DNA of 64,000 nucleotides from Paraherbaspirillum soli (GTDB lineage: Bacteria > Pseudomonadota > Gammaproteobacteria > Burkholderiales > Burkholderiaceae_D), in NCBI RefSeq assembly GCF_042654985.1, contig NZ_JBHSMT010000014.1, forward strand, positions 186,001-250,000, read 5' to 3'. The position numbers and the translations under genes were made by a program. The notes below the pieces were generated by a model. The model made no database searches, was not told the DNA's origin, and saw nothing but the letters and a program-made list of their open reading frames with translations. This document shows, in pieces, positions 15,809-24,782 of the stretch; position 1 is the first letter of the stretch; the number at the start of each line of letters is the position of its first letter.

Positions 15809-17173
15809 ATGAGCGACTCCGTATTTATCCATAGCCAGGACCAGTTGCAGCAGCTTGCACAGGACGTATTGCGTTTTGCCCGGGACCTGGGCGCGTCCGG
15901 CGCCTCGGTCGAAATCAGCGAGGGCAGCGGCCTGTCGGTCGCCGTGCGCAAGGGCAGCGTCGAAACCATCGAGCAAAACAAAGACAAGGGCATGGGCGTC
16001 ACCGTCTACTTGGGCGACGAGGGCCACACCCGGCGCGGCAACGCCAGCACCTCGGACTTTTCGGCCAAGGCACTGAAAGATACGGTCGAGGCGGCGTATA
16101 ACATTGCCCGTTTTACATCAGAGGACGATTGCGCCGGCTTGCCCGATGCCGACACGCTCGAAATGCACCCGCTGGACCTGCAACTGTGTTCGCCGTGGCT
16201 GATCTCGGCGGAAGAGGCGGTCGAGTTGGCCAAGCGCTGCGAAGCGGCGGCCTTCGCGGTCGACAAGCGGATCACCAACAGCGAGGGTGCGGGCGTCTAC
16301 GCCCAGCAATCGCATTTTGTCAGCGCCAACTCGCGCGGTTTCATGGGCGGCTATCCGTTCTCGCGGCATACCATTTCGGTTGCGCCGATTGCCGGCCGCG
16401 GCGGCAATATGCAGCGCGACGACTGGTATTCGTCGATGCGCGATCCAAAGCAACTGGCGCAGCCGGAAGCGGTCGGCCGCTATGCCGCGGAACGCGCGCT
16501 GGCACGCTTGAATGCACGCCAGCTCGATACCCGCAAATGCCCAGTGCTGTTTGAAGCGCAGCTGGCAGCCGGTCTGCTGGGGGCTTTTGTGCAAGCCGTG
16601 TCGGGCGGCGCGCTGTACCGCAAATCGACGTTCTTGCTGGATACGCTGGGCAAGTCGGTGTTCCCTGCGCATATCCAGATCGTCGAAGATCCGCACGTGA
16701 TCGGCGCGGTCGGCTCGGCCCCGTTCGATGAAGAAGGCGTCAAGACCCAGCGCCGCGAAGTGGTCAAGGACGGCGTGGTGCAAGGTTATTTCCTGTCGAC
16801 TTATTCGGCCCGCAAACTGGGCATGAAAACCACCGGCAACGCCGGCGGTTCGCACAATCTGTCGCTGACCTCGTCGCTGACCAAATCTTCGGACAATTTC
16901 AAGGCGATGTTGAAGAAACTCGATACCGGCTTGCTGGTCACCGAGCTGATGGGGCAGGGGGTGAATTACGTGACCGGCGATTATTCGCGCGGCGCGTCCG
17001 GCTACTGGGTCGAAAAAGGCGTAATCCAATACCCGGTCGAGGAAATCACGATTGCCGGCAACATGAAGGAGATGCTGGCGCAGATCGTGGCGATAGGCGC
17101 CGATACGCTGATTCGCGGCACCAAGCAGACTGGTTCGATTTTGATCGAGAGCATGACGGTGGCGGGCAATTAA
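15809..17173 (+). CDS. pmbA: Metalloprotease subunit PmbA (TldE)
   Basis: A 454-residue protein, close to the ~450 residues of E. coli PmbA. Family marks include the N-terminal domain (ISEGSGLSVAVRKGSVETIE), SAPFDEEGVKT in the centre and QGVNYVTGDYSRGASGYWVE near the C-terminus. PmbA pairs with TldD, whose HExxxH site does the cleavage, to process microcins and degrade unfolded peptides. PmbA itself lacks the zinc site, as here. It diverges from darP. Its downstream side is a family R repeat. Confidence 0.94.
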   Translation: MSDSVFIHSQDQLQQLAQDVLRFARDLGASGASVEISEGSGLSVAVRKGSVETIEQNKDKGMGVTVYLGDEGHTRRGNASTSDFSAKALKDTVEAAYNIARFTSEDDCAGLPDADTLEMHPLDLQLCSPWLISAEEAVELAKRCEAAAFAVDKRITNSEGAGVYAQQSHFVSANSRGFMGGYPFSRHTISVAPIAGRGGNMQRDDWYSSMRDPKQLAQPEAVGRYAAERALARLNARQLDTRKCPVLFEAQLAAGLLGAFVQAVSGGALYRKSTFLLDTLGKSVFPAHIQIVEDPHVIGAVGSAPFDEEGVKTQRREVVKDGVVQGYFLSTYSARKLGMKTTGNAGGSHNLSLTSSLTKSSDNFKAMLKKLDTGLLVTELMGQGVNYVTGDYSRGASGYWVEKGVIQYPVEEITIAGNMKEMLAQIVAIGADTLIRGTKQTGSILIESMTVAGN

Positions 17174-17200
17174 GCAGGCCAGTTTTCATCGTATCTATGG

Positions 17201-17287
17201 GTAGGGCGGATGAGCGTAGCGTTATCCGCCGTTTTACATTCCTTCGCACATCCAACGGCGGATAACGCTGCGCTCATCCGCCCTATC
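17201..17287. repeat. Family R repeat, copy 3 (canonical short form)
   Basis: GTAGGGCGGATGAGCGTAGC...TTATCCGCCG and GGCGGATAACGCTGCGCTCA...CCGCCCTA pair over about 30 bases around a short AT-rich centre. It lies between the convergent pmbA and livF genes and could serve as a transcript end. Confidence 0.8.
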
Positions 17288-17320
17288 TCTCGTTTTTAGT
17301 GGGTGCAATGGTACAGCCGA

Positions 17321-18046
17321 TCACCCACCCAAATACGCCTCCAGCACCTTCGGATTATTCAACAAATTGCTGCCGCTATCGGCCAGCACGATCTTGCCGG
17401 TTTCCAGTACGTAGCCGTGCTGCGCAATCCGCAGCGCCTGCCGCACGTTTTGTTCGACCAGCAGGATGGTCAGCCCGGTGCGATTGATTTCCTGGACGAT
17501 GCGGAAGATTTCCTGCACCAGCAGCGGCGCCAATCCCATCGAAGGCTCATCCAGCAGCAGCACGCGCGGCTTGGCCATCAGCGCGCGGCCGATCGCCAGC
17601 ATCTGCTGTTCGCCGCCGGACAGGTTGCCGGCCAAGCCGTCGCGTCGCCGCTGCAGCACCGGGAACAGCGTATACACCCACTCCAGATCCCGTGCGACTT
17701 GCGCCTTGTCCTTGCGGGTGTAGGCCCCCAGCGCCAGGTTTTCGGCGATGCTTAATGTGGTCAACGTGGCGCGCCCTTCGGCCACTTGCACCACGCCGCT
17801 TTGCACGATCTTGTGCGGCGCCAGCCTGGTCAGCTCCAGCTGGTCCAGCAAGACCTGACCGCGGGTCGGCTTCAGTAAGCCGGAAATCGCCAGCAGCGCA
17901 GTACTTTTGCCGGCGCCGTTGGCGCCTACCAGCGCGGTGATTTCGCCTTCGTTGAGCGCCAGGCTTATGCCTTTGACCGCCTCGATATGACCATATGAAA
18001 CCGCCAGATCCTGTACCCGTAATATCGGCTTTGCGTTGCCCGTCAT
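17321..18046 (-). CDS. livF: Branched-chain amino-acid ABC transporter, ATP-binding protein LivF
   Basis: A 241-residue ABC ATPase: Walker A GANGAGKST, signature LSGGEQQMLAIGRAL and Walker B VLLLDEPSMGL. It is the second ATPase of a Liv-type importer for branched-chain amino acids or related substrates. Its start overlaps the livG stop in ATGA. It is last in the operon livK (separate)-livH-livM-livG-livF. The substrate could also be urea or amides, since the Liv family has several branches. Confidence 0.93.
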   Translation of the reverse strand: MTGNAKPILRVQDLAVSYGHIEAVKGISLALNEGEITALVGANGAGKSTALLAISGLLKPTRGQVLLDQLELTRLAPHKIVQSGVVQVAEGRATLTTLSIAENLALGAYTRKDKAQVARDLEWVYTLFPVLQRRRDGLAGNLSGGEQQMLAIGRALMAKPRVLLLDEPSMGLAPLLVQEIFRIVQEINRTGLTILLVEQNVRQALRIAQHGYVLETGKIVLADSGSNLLNNPKVLEAYLGG

Positions 18047-18804
18047 TCCGCTTCTTCCTTGCCCAGATAGGCTTCGATCACTTCCTGGTTATTCTTGATT
18101 TCGCCGGGCGTGCCTTCGGCGATGATACGGCCGAAATTCAACACCGCGATGCGGTCGCACAAGCCCATCACAAAGCGCATGTCGTGCTCGATCATGAAGA
18201 TGCTGAAGCCGCGTTGCTTGATGTTCAGGATCTCGGTCATCAGCTCGGTTTTTTCCGCCGGATTCATGCCGGCCACCGGCTCATCCAGCAGCAGCAACTT
18301 GGGCTTGGTGGCCAGCGCTCGGGCGAATTCCAGCTTGCGCTGTTCGCCATACGACAGGCTGTCGGCCAGCATTTGCGCCTTGTGATCGAGGCGGACCCAG
18401 GACAGCAGCTCTAGCGCCCGCTCGCGGGCTTGGGCCTCGATCCGGCGATACGACCCGAGATTGAACAGCAAGCTGCCAAAGCCGTAGCCCATATGCTCGT
18501 GCATGCCGACCACGACGTTTTCCAACAGGGTCATTTCCTTGAACACGCGGATGTTCTGGAATGTACGGGCGATGCCGCGCTCGGTAATCTTGTGCGGTGC
18601 CACCTTGCCGATATCCTGGCCGTCGAACTGGATGCCGCCGCCGGAGGCGCGCAGCAGGCCGGTGATCAAGTTGAAGACCGTGGTCTTGCCGGCGCCGTTG
18701 GGGCCGATCAAGCCGAAAATGCCGCCTTGCGGCACGTTGAAATTGACGTCTTGCAGCACTTGCAGGCCGCCGAAATTCTTGCTGATATTTTTGAGTTGCA
18801 GCAT
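18043..18804 (-). CDS. livG: Branched-chain amino-acid ABC transporter, ATP-binding protein LivG
   Basis: A 253-residue ABC ATPase with Walker A GPNGAGKTT, signature LSYGEQRKLEFARAL and Walker B LLLDEPVAGMNP. The LivG-type insert (GIARTFQNIRVFKEMTLLEN) is present. It works in the cytoplasm with LivF on the LivH/LivM channel. Its ATG shares one base with the livM stop and its stop overlaps the livF start, so translation is tightly coupled. Confidence 0.93.
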   Translation of the reverse strand: MLQLKNISKNFGGLQVLQDVNFNVPQGGIFGLIGPNGAGKTTVFNLITGLLRASGGGIQFDGQDIGKVAPHKITERGIARTFQNIRVFKEMTLLENVVVGMHEHMGYGFGSLLFNLGSYRRIEAQARERALELLSWVRLDHKAQMLADSLSYGEQRKLEFARALATKPKLLLLDEPVAGMNPAEKTELMTEILNIKQRGFSIFMIEHDMRFVMGLCDRIAVLNFGRIIAEGTPGEIKNNQEVIEAYLGKEEAE

Positions 18805-19682
18805 CAGTTGACTCCCGCCGTGCGGCGCTTGCGCTGGAGAAAAGCGCGCATCCGGCGCGGGTCCCAGATCCCCTTCGGTAAATACAAGATGACCAGCACC
18901 AGGATCAAGCCGTTGACGGCCAGGCGATAGTGGTTGAAGTCGCGCAGCGCTTCCGGCAGCAGGGTCAGCACGATCGCGCCTATGGTCGGGCCGATCAATG
19001 TGCTGCTGCCGCCGAACACCGCCATGGTCAGGATGTCGACCGCGTTTTCGAACGCGTAATTGCCGGGCCCGATGGTGAAGGTGTAGTGCGCATTGAGGCC
19101 GCCGGCAACGCCGGCGATGGCGGCGCCGATGACGAACGCCAGCAGCTTGTAGCCGGCGACGTTGATGCCCATCAGGCGCGCTGCGACTTCATCTTCCTTG
19201 ATCGCTTCGAACGCGCGGCCGATTTTCGAACGTCGGATTCTGGCCAGCAGATACAGCGTCAGCGCCAGCAGCAATACGATATGCCACCATTCGGTGGTCA
19301 GCGGGATGCCGTTCAGTCCCAACGGGCCGCCGGTGATGTCCAGGTTCAGCACCACCACCCGCACCACTTCGCCGAAGCCCAGCGTCGCCATCGCCAGATA
19401 CACGCCGGACAGGCGCAGGGTAGGGATGCCGATAATCAGCGCCACCAGCGCCGGCAGCGCGCCGCCGGCGGCTAGCGCCAGCGGGAACGGCAAGCCGGTC
19501 TGCATGCTGATCAGGGCTGCGGTGTAAGCGCCTATGCCCATGAAGGCGGCATTCGCCAGCGACAGCAAGCCGCACGACAGCGTGACGTAAATCGAGAGCG
19601 CCAGCATGGCGTTGACGCCGAAGCTGAAAATGACTGTGTTGTAGGTCGACCAGAAGCCGTCCCACCATTCCATGAATCCCAT
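18804..19682 (-). CDS. livM: Branched-chain amino-acid ABC transporter permease LivM
   Basis: A 292-residue inner-membrane permease with eight or more hydrophobic helices (NAMLALSIYVTLSCGLLSLA) and the family's EDEVAARLMGINV cytoplasmic loop contacting the ATPases. The C-terminus (GIWDPRRMRAFLQRKRR) is basic. It pairs with LivH, whose gene ends four bases before it begins. Confidence 0.92.
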   Translation of the reverse strand: MGFMEWWDGFWSTYNTVIFSFGVNAMLALSIYVTLSCGLLSLANAAFMGIGAYTAALISMQTGLPFPLALAAGGALPALVALIIGIPTLRLSGVYLAMATLGFGEVVRVVVLNLDITGGPLGLNGIPLTTEWWHIVLLLALTLYLLARIRRSKIGRAFEAIKEDEVAARLMGINVAGYKLLAFVIGAAIAGVAGGLNAHYTFTIGPGNYAFENAVDILTMAVFGGSSTLIGPTIGAIVLTLLPEALRDFNHYRLAVNGLILVLVILYLPKGIWDPRRMRAFLQRKRRTAGVN

Positions 19683-19686
19683 GCTG

Positions 19687-20568
19687 TTACGCCTTCCTTT
19701 CCAGCACTTTGCCGAACATGCCGGACGGCTTGACCAGCAAAATCAAAAACAGTAAACCGAATCCCACCGCATCGCGGAAATCGCTTGAAATATAAGCCAC
19801 GGTCAGCACTTCGGCGCAGCCCAGGAACAGCCCCGCCAGCATGGCGCCGCGAATATCGCCCATGCCGCCCAGGATGATGACGGCGATTCCCTTGTGCAGC
19901 ATCGGCTGTCCCATGAACGGCGTGATCGCGTTGAACGACAGGCCGACCAGCACGCCGGCTGCGCCGCCCAATGCGGCGGCGGCAAACGAGGTCAGGTAAA
20001 ACAAGCCTTCGACATTGATGCCGAGCAGGTAAGCGGCTTTCGGCGATTCGGCGATTGCGCGCAACGCTCGGCCGAGCTGGGTGCGGCGCATGATCGCCAG
20101 CAGCACCACCATCAGCACAAATGAAATCACGACGATGCCGATTTGCACCGCGGTGACATGCAATTGACCCCAATTGAAACTGTCTTCGGGGATGGTGCCG
20201 GCCGGGAAGCGCTTGTTTTCCGCGCCGAACAAGCCTTGCGCCAGACTGGTCAGGATGGTGGCGACGCCAATCGTCGCGATCATCGGCGCCAGGTGCGGCG
20301 CATTGCGTGCGCGCAGCGGCCGCAGCACCAGGAAATCGACCAGCAGACCGAGCGCGCCGGACGCCAGCATCGCAATCACCATCGCCAGCCACAGCGGCAG
20401 TGCCAGTTGTTCGACCAGCAGCAGCGCGGCATAACTGCCGAGCATGAAAATCGCGCCATGCGATAAATTGATGACGCCAAGCACGCCGAAAACCAGCGTG
20501 AAACCCAACGCAAACAGCGCGTAGACGCTGCCGAGCGAGAGGGCGTTGATGAGTTGTTGTTGGAGCAT
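19687..20568 (-). CDS. livH: Branched-chain amino-acid ABC transporter permease LivH
   Basis: A 293-residue permease: N-terminal LINALSLGSVYALFALGFTL is the typical LivH opening, and AIAESPKAAYLLGINVEGL is the coupling loop. It forms the membrane channel with LivM. The gene follows livK after 154 bases that contain a hairpin repeat; the repeat could lower expression of the membrane genes relative to the binding protein. Confidence 0.92.
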   Translation of the reverse strand: MLQQQLINALSLGSVYALFALGFTLVFGVLGVINLSHGAIFMLGSYAALLLVEQLALPLWLAMVIAMLASGALGLLVDFLVLRPLRARNAPHLAPMIATIGVATILTSLAQGLFGAENKRFPAGTIPEDSFNWGQLHVTAVQIGIVVISFVLMVVLLAIMRRTQLGRALRAIAESPKAAYLLGINVEGLFYLTSFAAAALGGAAGVLVGLSFNAITPFMGQPMLHKGIAVIILGGMGDIRGAMLAGLFLGCAEVLTVAYISSDFRDAVGFGLLFLILLVKPSGMFGKVLERKA

Positions 20569-20629
20569 GGAGGCTTTTCTTTAATACCAAGCGAGATTAG
20601 TTAACCGGGGTGCAGTACGCGAGCAGTAG

Positions 20630-20691
20630 TTAATAGGGGTCAGAGTTTTTTTTCGCAGCAGTATTGCGAAAATTACTCTGACCTCTATTAA
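20630..20691. repeat. Family S hairpin between livK and livH
   Basis: TTAATAGGGGTCAGAGT and ACTCTGACCTCTATTAA are inverted arms with one mismatch, around a centre with TTTTCGC/GCGAAAA. Reading from livK to livH it makes a strong stem without a T-run afterwards, a layout typical of transcript-stabilising hairpins between binding-protein and permease genes. Confidence 0.7.
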
Positions 20692-20722
20692 CGGGCCACG
20701 GAGTAGTAACTTTTAAAAAGTT

Positions 20723-21892
20723 TTACTTTAAAAGCACAAACTTGCCGCCTTTTGCGATATTCACAATCGCCTCCTGCTGCGCATCGTAGCCAACTTCCTT
20801 GCCGCCGGCCGCCGGCGCCTTGCGGAACGCAAACTTGCCGGTCGCGCCATCGACAGTCACTGCCGGCAATGCATCGCGCAACGCCACCCTATCCTTGTCG
20901 ATGGCGCCGCTCAGTTTGACCTTCGTCAGCGCCGCGGCAACGATATGCAACGCGTCATAGGCTTGCGCCGCAAATTGATCCGGGTCGCTGCCGAATTTCG
21001 CCTTGTAAGCGGCGATGAAAGCCTGGTTGGCCGGGGTCAGGTTTTCCGACGACCACGGGCTGCCCATGATGGTGCCGTCGCCGGCGCCCTTGGCGATGTC
21101 GAACAGCTTCGGCGAGTTGAGGCCGTTGCCGCCGATGAAGGGCTGCTTCATGCCCAAGGCGCGGGTTTGCAGGATGATGTTGGCGGCTTCTTCGGTCAGG
21201 CAGGAACAGACGATGGCGTCCGGGTTGGTGGCCTTGATCTTGGTCAGCTGCGCTTTGAAATCGACATCGCCCTTGGCATACGCTTCGGTGGTGGTGACCG
21301 GGATCTTCTGGCTGGTCAGGGTGGCCTTGAACACGTCGTAGCCGCTCTTGGTAAACGCGTCGTCGTTACCGTAAATGATCGCCACTTTCTTGATCCCGTA
21401 ATGCTTGACCGCGGCGCGCGTGGTGACCGGCAACACGTCCGCTTCCATGACCGAATTGCGGAAGGTGAACGGCCCCATCGCCGTGATGCCGTCGGCGGTA
21501 TTGCTGGTGCCGAAAGCGACCACTTTCGAGGCGTTGGCGATCGGGTCGGCGGCAAACGCCGAGTTGGACAGCGTCGGGCCGAACACCAGCAGCACCTTGT
21601 CCTTGAAAATCAGTTTTTTGAAGACGTTGATGGCTTCTTCTTTTTTGCCTTGCTCGTCTTCGACGACCAGCGCCAGTTTGTTGCCGTTGACGCCGCCCTT
21701 GGCGTTGACTTCATCGGCAGCCAGCGTAAAGCCATTCTTGATGGCGACGCCGTATTTGGCCGCCGGGCCGGTCAGGGCCGCAGCCAGACCGAGTTTGACA
21801 TCGGCCGCCTGCGCGGAACTGACCAGGCTGGCACCGAGGACGAGTGCCGAAGATGTCGTAAATACGGTTTTAAGAACGGCGTTGAATTGCAT
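20723..21892 (-). CDS. livK: Periplasmic branched-chain amino-acid-binding protein (LivJ/LivK type)
   Basis: A 389-residue substrate-binding protein. The signal peptide runs to AQAADVKLG. The mature part has the Leu/Ile/Val-binding fold: GLAAALTGPAAKYGVAIKNG, FGPTLSNSAFA and GTSNTADGIT. The start at 21892 has GGAGG nine bases upstream. The longer reading frame to 22060 overlaps the promoter region, where TATACT at 22071-22076 could be a -10. It delivers the ligand to LivHM. The ligand is taken from family resemblance. Confidence 0.92.
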   Translation of the reverse strand: MQFNAVLKTVFTTSSALVLGASLVSSAQAADVKLGLAAALTGPAAKYGVAIKNGFTLAADEVNAKGGVNGNKLALVVEDEQGKKEEAINVFKKLIFKDKVLLVFGPTLSNSAFAADPIANASKVVAFGTSNTADGITAMGPFTFRNSVMEADVLPVTTRAAVKHYGIKKVAIIYGNDDAFTKSGYDVFKATLTSQKIPVTTTEAYAKGDVDFKAQLTKIKATNPDAIVCSCLTEEAANIILQTRALGMKQPFIGGNGLNSPKLFDIAKGAGDGTIMGSPWSSENLTPANQAFIAAYKAKFGSDPDQFAAQAYDALHIVAAALTKVKLSGAIDKDRVALRDALPAVTVDGATGKFAFRKAPAAGGKEVGYDAQQEAIVNIAKGGKFVLLK

Positions 21893-22204
21893 TTTGTATC
21901 CTCCAAGTGACCGAAATAGTGAATGCGGATTGCTTGCGGACTGCATACCGAACAAGCTCGGGCAAGCGGCAAGGACGATCCATCCGCTGCGCGCGCGAGC
22001 GTTGCAAGGAACACAGTTCTTATCGTTTTTTTCTTGACGCACGCTGGGTGGGTGCACCAAAAGTGAACAAAGTATAAGGGATTTTCGGTTCGAAATTCCC
22101 TGTACGCAACTTATTCATTAGCCAGGTAAAGGAGGTGTTTTACACTGGACTGGCGCGGCTTTTGGCCGGCTCGGGGGAGGTGTTGCGTAAGGCGGGGGAT
22201 TATA

Positions 22205-22237
22205 CCCGGCGTACAGGCAAAATGTTTGTACGCCGGG
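22205..22237. repeat. 11-bp perfect hairpin between livK and the effector cassette
   Basis: CCCGGCGTACA and TGTACGCCGGG pair around an 11-base loop. No T-run follows on either strand. The stretch 21893-22276 otherwise holds the livK leader and promoter and no gene that I can support. Confidence 0.5.
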
Positions 22238-22276
22238 GAAATTTATTGTGATTGATATGGCATTTGCAGGGCTCTA

Positions 22277-22735
22277 CTAATTCAATAGTGCGCTTGATGA
22301 ACTTCTCTTTCCATAGCGAGGCTCGCTGAGCGCAGAGATATTTTTTAATGTCTCCGCGTCTTTCGGTAGCTTGATTATGCCGCCATCCATTGCTCCTGCT
22401 CCGGTGTTAACTATGAGTTTGTTATCAAGCCAGAATATTTCCGCAATCGGCATTGCACGTGCATATATCTCCCCAATAAATTTATCGTCCGAGGAATACA
22501 CTCTTACATAGCCGTTCATGCTGTAAAGAGCATCGCCCCCCTGTCCTGGCATGCGAATACCTGGTATCCACTCACCTAAACTAAATACCTTGAATCGCTG
22601 GAAATAGAACTCCTTGTTTGGGCTGTATTCTTTGTCATCATACGGCGCTCCTTCATGCCACCTGAAATAAATAAAGCAGGATGCCAGCACGAGCAAAGTG
22701 ATAAAAATCAACGAGCGTTTTTTAATCGTTACCAC
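22277..22735 (-). CDS. Membrane-anchored or lipoprotein partner of the PAAR/DUF6402 cassette
   Basis: A 152-residue protein. I place its start at a GTG (22735) that overlaps the DUF6402 stop codon (GTGGTAA). The N-terminus is KKRSLIFITLLVLASCF, either a short lipoprotein signal (LASC) or a single membrane anchor. The rest (FSLGEWIPGIRMPGQGG, EIFWLDNKLIVNTGAGAMDG) would lie in the periplasm. I do not recognise the family. Its place, third behind a PAAR protein and a DUF6402 protein, is where an immunity or accessory protein would be expected. Low-GC codon use differs from the neighbouring liv and arg genes. Confidence 0.6.
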   Translation of the reverse strand: MVTIKKRSLIFITLLVLASCFIYFRWHEGAPYDDKEYSPNKEFYFQRFKVFSLGEWIPGIRMPGQGGDALYSMNGYVRVYSSDDKFIGEIYARAMPIAEIFWLDNKLIVNTGAGAMDGGIIKLPKDAETLKNISALSEPRYGKRSSSSALLN

Positions 22736-23622
22736 GGTATAGGTATCTCCATTCCTTTGGGTACTTGCACCCACATGACATCCGAATACACCACGAAATC
22801 ACCACCTGCATTGTGCAATTTTTGGTAGCGCCGGAAGTCCTCGTTAAACACGGGCACCAAGCCGGGAAATGTCTCGGCCAGCTCGCTCTTATCTTTCATT
22901 TCGAACAGCGTCATATATGCCGCTGTTTCTGCTTTATGCAGCAAGCGGCTGTTGCTCCATACGCCGAGCGGAAAATTCTGCTCGAAGATCGAGTCGCTGT
23001 TGAAATCGTAAGTGTCGCGCAGGTAAATGCCGATGTGCTTGACCACAAACGTATCCTGTTTCAGCAACCAGTCGGGGTATGCTTCACCGACGACCGCCAG
23101 CTTGAAAAGCCCTTCGCCGATAGCACCGTACAGCTCGTCGAGCACGTCCAGTTTTGTGCCGAACTCCTTGATATTGACCTGGCATACGCTATCCAGCTCG
23201 CGCGCCGACATGGAACGACTGCCCAACTTGAACGGCAACACATGCTGGGCCTTCCAGCCTGCTTTTTTTAATTTTGCTTTAAGTCTGTTTATTCCGTTTT
23301 CCGTTGTCCAATTCTTGTATAGGTAGTTGAGCGCTTCCACTGCACGTGGAAATTTCAGTAGCCACGCCATCTTGATAATCTGGTCGTTGTACTGTGTTGG
23401 AGTGAGATTGAGAGGGTCAACTTTCCCTAATTTGATATCGCGCGGCATCACCCAAGCCGGTTCAATCGAAAACCAATGACGCATGATCTGCGCTGCCATT
23501 TTCCAGCCCATCTTGTCCATGGTGTCCGGGATATCGCGGAGCTGCAAAATCTCCATCGAACATTGCACGCCTTCGCGGTCACTGCAAGGCGTTGTCATTG
23601 CAACGGCAATCGGGATACTCAT
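22729..23622 (-). CDS. DUF6402-family protein, candidate type VI secretion cargo
   Basis: A 297-residue protein of the DUF6402 type. The pattern IPDTMDKMGWKMAAQIMRHWF followed by PAWVMP is characteristic. The C-terminal half includes HIGIYLRDTYDFN and SDVMWVQVPKGMEIPIPW. Function is not established in the family; such proteins are repeatedly coded next to PAAR or VgrG genes. Its ATG overlaps the PAAR gene stop (ATGA), a strong sign of a working pair. No signal peptide is seen. Confidence 0.75.
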   Translation of the reverse strand: MSIPIAVAMTTPCSDREGVQCSMEILQLRDIPDTMDKMGWKMAAQIMRHWFSIEPAWVMPRDIKLGKVDPLNLTPTQYNDQIIKMAWLLKFPRAVEALNYLYKNWTTENGINRLKAKLKKAGWKAQHVLPFKLGSRSMSARELDSVCQVNIKEFGTKLDVLDELYGAIGEGLFKLAVVGEAYPDWLLKQDTFVVKHIGIYLRDTYDFNSDSIFEQNFPLGVWSNSRLLHKAETAAYMTLFEMKDKSELAETFPGLVPVFNEDFRRYQKLHNAGGDFVVYSDVMWVQVPKGMEIPIPW

Positions 23623-24296
23623 CGTTTAGCCACCCCGATTTGCGTTTGCACTGCGTATTTCAGGCTGACTTCTTGCGGCGACGAGGAATATGCCTCGACG
23701 GTTTTACCTTCGATGTCCAGCATGTCGTGATGTTCGCCAAATCCGGCCTTAATGCTGTACGCGACACCCTCCGCTGGTTGTTGGCCAGTGCTATCAACTA
23801 CCACGAAATGCTGGTCGTATTGATTGGTTTCTTTTCCCGCAAATGCATTTTTTCTATAGCCGTTGACGTTCAAGTCTGGATCCGCATCCGACCTGAACTG
23901 AGACGCCAGCGTAGCGCCGGCAGTCATCCCAAACGGCGCCACGCCAAGCAATGCCGCCAGTTCCGCAAAGCTCATCGGCGTCTGCTGCCGCGACAGGATA
24001 TACCCGGCCGCTTCCGGGCTGATCGGGCTACCGCCATCGCCGATAAACACATTCGGCGAGCCGCTGGTCACCGTTGCGCCGCAGGATGTTGTGTCGTTGA
24101 CGCGGACGGCAGGCTTGCCGTTGATGAAAACGGTGGACGAGCCTTTGCTGATGGTTTGCTTGTCGTCGCTGCTGCAATTGACCTCGCTGCTGACGTAGGC
24201 GGCCGGCTTGCCGTTGATGAAGACATTAGATGAACCTTTGATGATGCTGCCGCCGTGCGACAGCGGGTCGCCGACCCTGGCTGCTGGTTTTGCCAT
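23619..24296 (-). CDS. PAAR-domain protein with C-terminal extension (T6SS spike tip)
   Basis: A 225-residue protein. Residues 1-95 make a PAAR domain with three repeats (SSNVFINGKPAAYV, SSTVFINGKPAVRV, SPNVFIGDGG) and the opening ARVGDPLSHGG. PAAR proteins cap the VgrG spike of type VI secretion and carry effectors. The last 130 residues (ADPDLNVNGYRKNAFAGKE, QHFVVVDSTGQQPAEGVAYSI) look like a linker or loading domain that addresses a toxin. The start MAKPAARVGD at 24296 is preferred. No T6SS structural gene lies in the window, so this is an orphan cargo set. Confidence 0.85.
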   Translation of the reverse strand: MAKPAARVGDPLSHGGSIIKGSSNVFINGKPAAYVSSEVNCSSDDKQTISKGSSTVFINGKPAVRVNDTTSCGATVTSGSPNVFIGDGGSPISPEAAGYILSRQQTPMSFAELAALLGVAPFGMTAGATLASQFRSDADPDLNVNGYRKNAFAGKETNQYDQHFVVVDSTGQQPAEGVAYSIKAGFGEHHDMLDIEGKTVEAYSSSPQEVSLKYAVQTQIGVAKR

Positions 24297-24565
24297 TGCG
24301 TTTCTCCCTGATGCCAATGATGGATGTATTAATCAATTGGTAATGCCGAAGGGATGCTAATGGACAAATACACAATAAACAATAAGGAAACACTTAAATG
24401 ACAGGCGAATCGAGGGCTTGGCGAGGCGCCAATTGCCTTGATCTTCAATAAAACCTTGGTCGCTGGAAGAAAGGTGGGATGTCGCTTAAAAGCTACGATC
24501 AAAAGCGAACAAACCGCGAGTGCGGTTTTGTGCACACCCGCTGCGGCCTTTTACGGGCGGTAGCA

Positions 24566-24773
24566 GGGGTAATTGGATAATTTGCTACGCTGCGATGGCG
24601 CTTAAGCTCTGTTTTACGATCGCTTGTTGGTGCTTCAAACTTCCTGCTTAGTCAGTTGGGGACAGAGTAATTCGCCACGCTTCGGTGGCTCTTAAACTCT
24701 GTCCCGCAATTGTTTTTGTTTAGCTGGGGACAGAGTAATTCGCCACGCTTCGGTGACTCTTAAACTCTGTCCC
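24566..24773. repeat. Three tandem family S hairpins before argH's 3' end
   Basis: Two close copies (GGGGACAGAGT at 24658 and 24726; ACTCTGTCCC at 24696 and 24764) carry the same centre, AATTCGCCACGCTTCGGTG. A third, worn copy starts near 24566 (GGATAATTTGCTACGCTGCG). They resemble REP sequences spread by tyrosine transposases (RAYT). The stretch 24297-24782 holds no gene I can support. Confidence 0.72.
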
Positions 24774-24782
24774 GCTATTCAT

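Noticed and set aside
24329..24535. 68-codon frame between the PAAR gene and the family S repeats
   Set aside because: No ribosome site, no family, and composition like random AT-rich DNA.
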